A stretch of DNA of 64,000 nucleotides, from positions 3,100,001 through 3,164,000 of the forward strand of contig CAVTEI010000003.1 in assembly GCA_963733765.1 (NCBI GenBank). Reading direction: 5' to 3'. Position 1 is the stretch's first letter. Every line of letters begins with the position of its first letter. This stretch comes from DATKAS01 sp963733765 (GTDB taxonomy: Bacteria; Actinomycetota; Acidimicrobiia; Acidimicrobiales; DATKAS01). A program made the position numbers and the translations under genes. This document shows, piece after piece, positions 59,108 to 64,000 of this stretch. Under the pieces are notes generated by a model, which was given only the letters and a program-made list of their open reading frames with translations, had not been told where the DNA came from and ran no database searches.

Positions 59108-60174
59108 CCGCGCTGCTCGACTCACCGTTGTCGGCGCCACTCGACCCCGACCTCGAAGCGAGTGCTCCCGCGGAAGTGCGGGGTCGCGGGCGCGACGACG
59201 TGAGGTTGCTCGTCTCCGAGGGCGAGGACGGCATCGCCCACGGCGCGTTCACAGATCTCCCCACCTACCTGCGTGCTGGTGACGCGCTCGTGGTGAACAC
59301 CTCCGCGACAGTCCCGGCGGCGGTCTCGGCGACGTTGGAGGATCGCCGCCCGGTCCGCGTGCACTTCTCAACCGAGCTCCCCGGCGGATTGTGGCTCGTC
59401 GAGGCTCGGCAGCCCGCGGACGACACCACGAGCCCGATGACCGAAGACCTCACTGGCGACCTCCGCCTCGACGGCGGTGGTCGTCTCTCCTTGCTCGAGC
59501 GCTTCCCCGGGTCTCAACGCTTGTGGATCGCGTCGGCCCATCTGCCCGGGACCGTGCTCGAGCATCTCGCGACGCACGGCGAGCCGATCCGGTATCGGCA
59601 CGCCCGTGAGCGGTGGCCGCTGAGTGCATACCAACAGATCTTCGGTCATGAGCCGGGCAGCGCGGAGATGCCGAGCGCGGCGCGTCCGTTCACCGCCGAT
59701 CTCGTCGTGGAGCTCGTGCGTCGGGGCGTCACGATCGTGCCGATCCTCTTGCACACTGGCGTGTCGTCGCTCGAAGGCAACGAGATGCCCTATCCCGAGC
59801 GGTACCGAGTCTCGGAGTCGACTGCGGCGCAGCTCAATGCGGTGCACGCCAATCGCGGGCGAGTGATCGCAGTGGGAACCACTGTCGTGCGGGCGCTCGA
59901 GTCGGTCACCGATTCGCTCGGCACCATCCATCCCGGCAGTGGCTGGACCGAGCTCGTCGTCACGCCCGAACGCGGAGTCCGCGCCGTCGACGGCCTTGTC
60001 ACGGGCTGGCATGAGCCGGAGGCAACCCACCTCCTCATGCTCGAAGCGATCGCTGGGCAGCGCACGCTCGAGCTCGCCTACAGCGAGGCCCGACGCGCCG
60101 GTTACCTATGGCACGAGTTCGGCGACACCCATCTGCTCTTGCCCAACCTGCCTGTGCCGGGGCGCGCGCGATGA
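59104..60174 (+). CDS. QueA-like S-adenosylmethionine:tRNA ribosyltransferase-isomerase family protein
   Basis: The QueA fold is recognisable: FTDLPTYLRAGDALVVN, PFTADLVVELVRRGV, LLHTGVSSLEGN, AVGTTVVRALESV and LAYSEARRAGYLWHEFGD. QueA transfers and isomerises the ribosyl of SAM onto preQ1 in tRNA. Here the family's N-D-T-R-V-I-P-A-R segment is N-T-S-A-T-V-P-A-A, and no other queuosine gene is in the window, so a different substrate is possible. 356 residues, intact. ATG 59104 overlaps the SDR stop and the stop overlaps the regulator start, both as ATGA. Confidence 0.82.
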   Translation: MTALLDSPLSAPLDPDLEASAPAEVRGRGRDDVRLLVSEGEDGIAHGAFTDLPTYLRAGDALVVNTSATVPAAVSATLEDRRPVRVHFSTELPGGLWLVEARQPADDTTSPMTEDLTGDLRLDGGGRLSLLERFPGSQRLWIASAHLPGTVLEHLATHGEPIRYRHARERWPLSAYQQIFGHEPGSAEMPSAARPFTADLVVELVRRGVTIVPILLHTGVSSLEGNEMPYPERYRVSESTAAQLNAVHANRGRVIAVGTTVVRALESVTDSLGTIHPGSGWTELVVTPERGVRAVDGLVTGWHEPEATHLLMLEAIAGQRTLELAYSEARRAGYLWHEFGDTHLLLPNLPVPGRAR

Positions 60175-60827
60175 GCGACTCCCGCGTGGCGCCGAGCCTG
60201 CCCGAGGGACGCCGGTCGGTGCTCTACGCGTTGCGGCGACGCGGTGAGGCGTCCGCCGAAGACATCGCTCGCCAGCTCGACATGACCGTGAGCGGCGCCC
60301 GCCAGCACCTCACCGCGCTCGTCGACGAGGGGCTCGCCGAGGTAGCGGAGGTCGCGCGTCCAACGGGCCAGCGCGGCCGTCCCCGGCTCGCCTACACCGT
60401 CTCCGACAGAGCGGACGGGCTGTTCCCCAAGGCGTACGGCGAGCTCACCAATGAGCTGTTGGGGTATGTCGCCGACACCGACACGGCGCTCGTGGACACG
60501 CTGTTCGAGCGCAGGCGCGACGAGCGGGTCCGCAACGCGACGCGGCGACTCGCCCGCTGCCGAAACCTGCGCGCAAAGGTGGCGGAGCTCGCGCGCATCC
60601 TCGACGACGACGGGTACCTCGCGACGTGGGAGGAGATCCCCGGTGGGTACCGCATCGTCGAACACAACTGTGCGATCTGGGTCGTAGCCCAGCGCTACGG
60701 ACAAGCGTGCACCAGCGAGATCGAGTTCATTCGCACGGTCCTGCCAGAGGCGACGGTGGAACGTGTCCAGCACATGGTCGCGGGAGCGCCCCACTGCGCG
60801 TATGAGGTGCGCCGAGCCGCCGCCTAG
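60171..60827 (+). CDS. HTH regulator with C-terminal cysteines, SufR-like
   Basis: An N-terminal winged helix of DeoR/ArsR type (SAEDIARQLDMTVSGARQHL, then a basic wing TGQRGRPRLAYTV), a middle helical region, and a C-terminal part with three cysteines (EHNCAIWVV, QACTSEI, APHCAYEV) placed as in SufR, the [Fe-S] repressor of the suf operon. It may therefore sense Fe-S status or redox. 218 residues, coupled to the QueA-like gene. It probably represses its own operon. The stop TAG shares the CTAG palindrome with the convergent methyltransferase. Confidence 0.78.
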   Translation: MSDSRVAPSLPEGRRSVLYALRRRGEASAEDIARQLDMTVSGARQHLTALVDEGLAEVAEVARPTGQRGRPRLAYTVSDRADGLFPKAYGELTNELLGYVADTDTALVDTLFERRRDERVRNATRRLARCRNLRAKVAELARILDDDGYLATWEEIPGGYRIVEHNCAIWVVAQRYGQACTSEIEFIRTVLPEATVERVQHMVAGAPHCAYEVRRAAA

Positions 60828-61575
60828 GCCGGCCGCCGGCCGAGGAACAGGTCGCGGGGCGGACGGTCCTCGGTCGTGACTTCCGGGATCGCGTCCGCGT
60901 CGAACCCCACCTCCGTGAGCAGCCGAAGCCAATCGTCGCGGGGAAAGAGCCCGGTTCGGTGGGTTTCATGCGCGACCTCGACGGACCCGTCGGGTTCGCG
61001 GAGCACGAAGGCGTACTCGGTGACGATCCACGTGTCGCTCGGATCCGGGTCGGTGGACCACTCGAGGTAGCGCACCGCCACGTCCGTCGGCCCCATCGTG
61101 TCCGCCGTGATCGGCGTCGGGCTCGAACGCCTCGGCGGTGTGGTCGGGGACGAGCAGAGCCACACCACCAGGGCGGCAGTGCACGAAGGCGGTCTCCATT
61201 GCTCGTCGGAGGTCCGACTCGGTCGTCATGTAGTCGATGGCATCGTGCACGAACACCGCGTCGAAAGTGCGGCCGAGGCGTACCTCGCGCATGTCGCCCT
61301 CGAGGTGTTCGCAGTCGGGGTTGATCGCTCGGGAAGCGGCGAGCATCGCGGACGAGAGATCGACGAGCGTCATCGCGAATCCCGCCTTCATGTGCCACGC
61401 GTTGTTTCCGCCGCCGCTGCCGAGCTCGAGGACGGTCCGCAGCGGATCGACATGATCCCGGAGCACCGACGCGAACAAGGCACGCTTCCTCCGCGTAGTC
61501 CTCGACTGCTGAGATCAGTGGCCACCAAGCGGCGAGATCACCGTAGAACCGGTACTCGGACGGCGGCATCTCCAC
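60824..61575 (-). CDS. class I SAM-dependent methyltransferase (two apparent frameshifts)
   Basis: From ATG 61575: EMPPSEYRFYGDLAAWWPLI, then in a second frame the SAM motif TVLELGSGGGNNAWHM, the acidic strand end LVDLSSAMLAASR and GDMREVRLGRTFDAVFVHDA, then in a third frame WIVTEYAFVLREPDGSVEVA and HRTGLFPRDDWLRLLTEVGF to the stop at 60824. Breaks are near 61485 and 61110. About 250 residues when joined, normal for this family. Substrate unknown. Convergent with the SufR-like gene, with four shared bases. Confidence 0.75.
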
Positions 61576-61608
61576 CTGGCGATCATGCCGTGGTAACCGG
61601 GCGGGCGC

Positions 61609-61683
61609 TCAGACCCTCTTCGCGAAATAGATGATCGCCAAGATGATGAGGATGAGTACGAGGACGCCGCCACCGATATACAT
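61609..61683 (-). CDS. 24-residue single-helix membrane peptide
   Basis: MYIGGGVLVLILIILAIIYF then AKRV: one hydrophobic helix with a basic end, the form of known small membrane peptides. The frame is open further upstream (to 61806) but that part is basic, unstructured and overlaps the divergent GNAT start, so I prefer ATG 61683. The ribosome site is weak. A real gene is plausible but not certain. Confidence 0.5.
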   Translation of the reverse strand: MYIGGGVLVLILIILAIIYFAKRV

Positions 61684-61744
61684 GGGCGACCCGTACCCCG
61701 GTTCGCGGCATCCAAACCGTTCGGTCGGCGCGTAGGTTTCACCC

Positions 61745-62326
61745 GTGCGGCATTGTGCGCGCGTCGATCTCGCAGCAGTCGCGGAGATCTTCACCGCGGG
61801 GTTCATCGATGACCCGTGGTTTCGTTGGCTCTGGCCCGCCGACGAGGACTATGCCGCGCACGCGCCGCAGTGGTTCGCACTCGTCTCCGACGCGGCCTTC
61901 ACCAAGGGCCATTCCTTCATCACCCGAGACGCGACCGCCGCGGCGCTCTGGACTCCTCCTGATGTCGCGTTGGCAAGTGACGCCGAGATGGCATCGGCCG
62001 CGGCACTCCTCCAACGACAGCTCGGCGACCGGGCCAGCGAGGCTCTCGCCGCTCTCGGTGCATCGGCCGGCTCGGCACCCGGTCCCCCACTTCGCCTGTG
62101 TGTACGTCGCCGCGAAGCCCAGTCGCGAGGCGGGGCATAGCGACGGCGCTCATGCAACGCACCTGCAGACCTGCGACACGGACGATTCGGCGCTCACCTC
62201 GTCTCTACGAACGAGCGGAATCTGTCCTTCTATCGACGGCTCGGCTTCGAGCTCACGACGAAGTGCGGTCGCCGAGGCGCGGTCACGTTCCGACCGATGT
62301 GGCGCAGTCCGTCAACTTTGGGTTGA
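61745..62326 (+). CDS. GNAT-family N-acetyltransferase (several apparent frameshifts)
   Basis: Segments in successive frames form one GNAT protein: VAEIFTAGFIDDPWFRWLWP from GTG 61745, then PHFACVYVAAKPS and RGIATALMQ (the acetyl-CoA loop, about 62095-62155), then AHLVSTNERNLSFYRRLGFE and a last strand to TGA 62324-62326. At least three frame changes lie between 62080 and 62210, so the acetyl-CoA-binding half is scrambled. Either error or decay. The 3' end overlaps the first palindrome upstream of the ClpN gene. Confidence 0.65.
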
Positions 62327-62353
62327 CGAAAGCAGCGTCAACATATGGTTGAC
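62311..62353 (+). promoter_or_regulatory. twin 17-bp palindromes at the start of the HTH-ClpN gene
   Basis: GTCAACTTTGGGTTGAC (62311-62327) and GTCAACATATGGTTGAC (62337-62353): both are GTCAAC-N5-GTTGAC, 26 bases apart from start to start, the second ending two bases before ATG 62356. The gene encodes a helix-turn-helix protein, so a tandem autoregulatory operator is likely. It leaves no room for a normal Shine-Dalgarno sequence. Confidence 0.75.
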
Positions 62354-62355
62354 GA

Positions 62356-63084
62356 ATGACTGAGTTCCCCATCGCTCTCGACAGCCTCATCGGATACGTC
62401 CACGCGCTGCACCCGGAGGGCGACGCGTTGGATCGTCTGTCGGAGGCGGTCGCCGTGAGCGAGCGGCTCAATGATCAGGCTGACTCGCTCATCGGCCACT
62501 TCGTCGACCAGGCCCGCCGCTCCGGCGCATCGTGGAGCGAGATCGGCGCCAGCATGGGAGTCAGCAAGCAGGCCGCACAGAAGCGATTCGTGCCGCGATG
62601 GGACGACACCTCGTTCGGGTCAGGCCGCTTGTTCTCGCGGTTCACGCCTCGTGCGCGCAACACGGTGCTCGCAGCACAGGCGTGGGCTCGCGCTCAGGGC
62701 GACGACGAGATCGACGTCGGCCATCTCGTTCTCGGGCTGCTGAGCGAGCCCCACGCCATCGCAGCCTCGGTGATCCACGAGGCGGGCATCACCGACGAGC
62801 GACTCAAGGACGCGCTCGGCGCGACGGAGGCCACCCCCGCCGTCGCGCCAGCGCCCGACCCCGCCTCCGGTCGGTTGACGTTCACCGCTGAGGCCGGGAC
62901 GGTGATGGAGACAACGCTGCGCGTCGCGCTCAGCCTCGTCCACAACTACATCGGCACCGAGCACATCCTGCTGGCGATCCTCGAGGGCGACACGAACGAG
63001 GCGCGGCTGCTCTCGGAGCTCGGCCTCTCGGCGCAGCTCGCGAGGACCAAGGTGCTGGAGCGTCTCGCGAAGCTCAGCGGTTAG
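62356..63084 (+). CDS. HTH protein with paired Clp N-terminal repeats
   Basis: Residues about 1-75 contain a sigma-like helix-turn-helix (GASWSEIGASMGVSKQAAQKRF). Two Clp_N repeats follow (FTPRARNTVLAAQAWARAQG with DEIDVGHLVLGLLSEP; VHNYIGTEHILLAILEGD), the module by which ClpC/ClpA take up adaptors and substrates. There is no ATPase domain. It could be a DNA-binding regulator that senses Clp substrates or is degraded through the Clp machinery. 242 residues, one frame. Twin palindromes directly upstream suggest autoregulation. The end carries a three-copy 13-bp repeat with TAG in each unit. Confidence 0.8.
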   Translation: MTEFPIALDSLIGYVHALHPEGDALDRLSEAVAVSERLNDQADSLIGHFVDQARRSGASWSEIGASMGVSKQAAQKRFVPRWDDTSFGSGRLFSRFTPRARNTVLAAQAWARAQGDDEIDVGHLVLGLLSEPHAIAASVIHEAGITDERLKDALGATEATPAVAPAPDPASGRLTFTAEAGTVMETTLRVALSLVHNYIGTEHILLAILEGDTNEARLLSELGLSAQLARTKVLERLAKLSG

Positions 63085-63115
63085 ACGCCGCGACTAGACA
63101 CCGCGGTTAGCTCCG
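63077..63115. repeat. three 13-bp units, each with TAG, at a convergent gene end
   Basis: GCGGTTAGACGCC (63077-63089), GCGACTAGACACC (63090-63102) and GCGGTTAGCTCCG (63103-63115). The TAGs lie at 63082, 63095 and 63108, so on the + strand all three reading frames are closed. The third unit also contains the TAA stop (- strand, 63109-63107) of the epimerase gene. Confidence 0.85.
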
Positions 63116-64000
63116 TCCGGCGAGCTGTTCGAGCAGGGCATCGTCGGCGCTGAAGTCGTACTCGAACAAGTCGCGTCCCTCGCGGGCGAACCACTCGTAG
63201 GAATCCGTGTACCCAGCCTCGAGGCCGTACGCGGGCGCCCATTCGAGGTCGGAGAGCGCCTTGTCGATCGAGATGATCGCTCCCCCGACGATGGCTTCTC
63301 CCCAGTGCACGAGGGGATGGTGCGCACGCTTCGCGACGTCGAGGGGTACGTGCACGACATCGGGTCGCACGCCGACTGCGCGCGCCATCAGCTCGATGCA
63401 GCCCAGCACGCTCGTCACCTCGCGGCCGGCAACGTTGTAGATCTGGGTGTGCGCGTTCGCGTTCCCGATGAGCGCCACCATGATCCGGGCGACGTCTTGC
63501 ACGTGCACGAGGTGGACGAACGGAAAGCCCTCACCCGGAATCAGAATCGGCCGCCCGAGCTCGAGGCGGCGAAAGAAGATCGGCTCACGGGTGACGAGAG
63601 GCGACCGGGGCCCGATGGTGTGGGTGACGCGGAGCGATGTTGCGTGGAGGTCGTCCATCGCGAGGAGATAGTTCTCACAGTTGACCTTGCCGACCCCGTA
63701 GGCCTTCCGTGGATCCTTGTCGTCGGCAGCGTGCGTGGGGTGCTTCTCCGCGATCGGCTGGATGAAGCTGCGCTTGTACACCGCGACCGAGCTCGTGAAC
63801 ACGAACTGCGCGACCCGCCCGCGGAACAGGTCGACCATCGGCTCGAGGTCGCGGACGGTGTAGGCGGTGTTGTCGAAGACAATGTCGAAGGCGTCTCGGT
63901 ACGGGGCCAACGTCTCGTGGATCGCGCCTGGGACCTGGCGGTCGCCGTGCAGCCGCCGCACGCCGTCGGGCAGCGGCGCCTCGTGGCTGTTCATGACGGT
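63107..64000 (-). CDS. NAD-dependent epimerase/dehydratase, partial
   Basis: Extended SDR: the strand FVFTSSVAVYKRSFIQP with the catalytic Ser region, Y-x3-K as YGVGKVNCENYL, RVTHTIGPRSPL and VHLVHVQDVARIMVALI. The N-terminal Gly-rich NAD loop is beyond the window edge: the frame is open through 64000 (..TVMNSHEAPLP), so ATG 63994 is probably internal. Sugar-nucleotide or isoflavone-reductase-like NAD epimerases look like this; the substrate is unknown. Convergent with the ClpN gene. Confidence 0.8.
   Translation of the reverse strand, partial: TVMNSHEAPLPDGVRRLHGDRQVPGAIHETLAPYRDAFDIVFDNTAYTVRDLEPMVDLFRGRVAQFVFTSSVAVYKRSFIQPIAEKHPTHAADDKDPRKAYGVGKVNCENYLLAMDDLHATSLRVTHTIGPRSPLVTREPIFFRRLELGRPILIPGEGFPFVHLVHVQDVARIMVALIGNANAHTQIYNVAGREVTSVLGCIELMARAVGVRPDVVHVPLDVAKRAHHPLVHWGEAIVGGAIISIDKALSDLEWAPAYGLEAGYTDSYEWFAREGRDLFEYDFSADDALLEQLAGRS

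Noticed and set aside
60825..60845. GC palindrome after the SufR-like gene as terminator
   Set aside because: It is part of the coding 3' end of the convergent methyltransferase and has no T-tract; GC-rich palindromes of this size are expected by chance here.

Overview
The window is a 64-kb stretch of GC-rich, gene-dense DNA. It has actinobacterial hallmarks: GTG/TTG starts, many ATGA/GTGA start-stop overlaps, OmpR-type two-component genes, Eis-type acetyltransferase, BTAD regulators, PknB-type kinases with FHA partners and multi-domain class III cyclases. The gene set fits an Acidimicrobiia-like actinobacterium best, but that is inference: there is no rRNA or tRNA gene here to fix the taxonomy. 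No plasmid, phage, IS element or CRISPR array is visible, and no gene-free stretch exceeds 300 bases.

Layout. 1-2367: remnant of a WD40 sensor gene broken in nearly every segment. 2270-8594: SGNH hydrolase divergent from a giant BTAD regulator / Ser-Thr kinase / nSTAND ATPase / WD40 protein. 8646-10888: FHA-adenylate cyclase and myo-inositol-phosphate synthase. 10958-16802: Eis-type acetyltransferase, then a VWA / DUF58 / MoxR / HtrA-protease operon. 16880-19969: histidine kinase, response regulator and MFS transporter operon. 20144-26514: MsrA, a flavin-cNMP two-domain protein, a PQQ-type beta-propeller and a coupled polytopic membrane protein. 26519-30014: TPR protein and a membrane multiheme cytochrome. 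30161-38425: cNMP membrane protein, MBL hydrolase, cyclase-ATPase-TPR protein, flavin reductase and a repeat-bearing membrane protein. 38429-43281: membrane/cupredoxin-like protein, then an FHA protein and a kinase-protease fusion. 43481-54578: metabolic genes (TetR, diiron protein, amidohydrolase, agmatinase family, cupredoxin lipoprotein, DUF1353, AGPS-type flavoenzyme, macro domain, NUDIX, Baeyer-Villiger-type monooxygenase, AraC, VOC). 54700-58360: sigma factor with Thr/Gly-Asn-rich partner, DUF2330 protein and cupredoxin. 58413-61575: SDR, QueA-like protein, SufR-like regulator and methyltransferase. 61609-64000: tiny membrane peptide, GNAT, HTH-ClpN protein with twin palindromes, and a partial epimerase.

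The dominant theme is signalling: two class III cyclases, two cNMP-binding proteins, two kinases, three FHA domains, a two-component system, a sigma factor and several HTH regulators. About seventeen genes carry one or more single-base frame changes inside well-conserved domains, by both insertion and deletion and sometimes in homopolymers. This looks mainly like sequence error, so most are annotated as genes with apparent frameshifts; only 1-2367 is called a pseudogene. The most unusual unexplained signals are short tandem duplications spanning stop codons at four gene ends, with spacing that places the extra stops in other frames, and twin 17-bp palindromes abutting the HTH-ClpN gene start.
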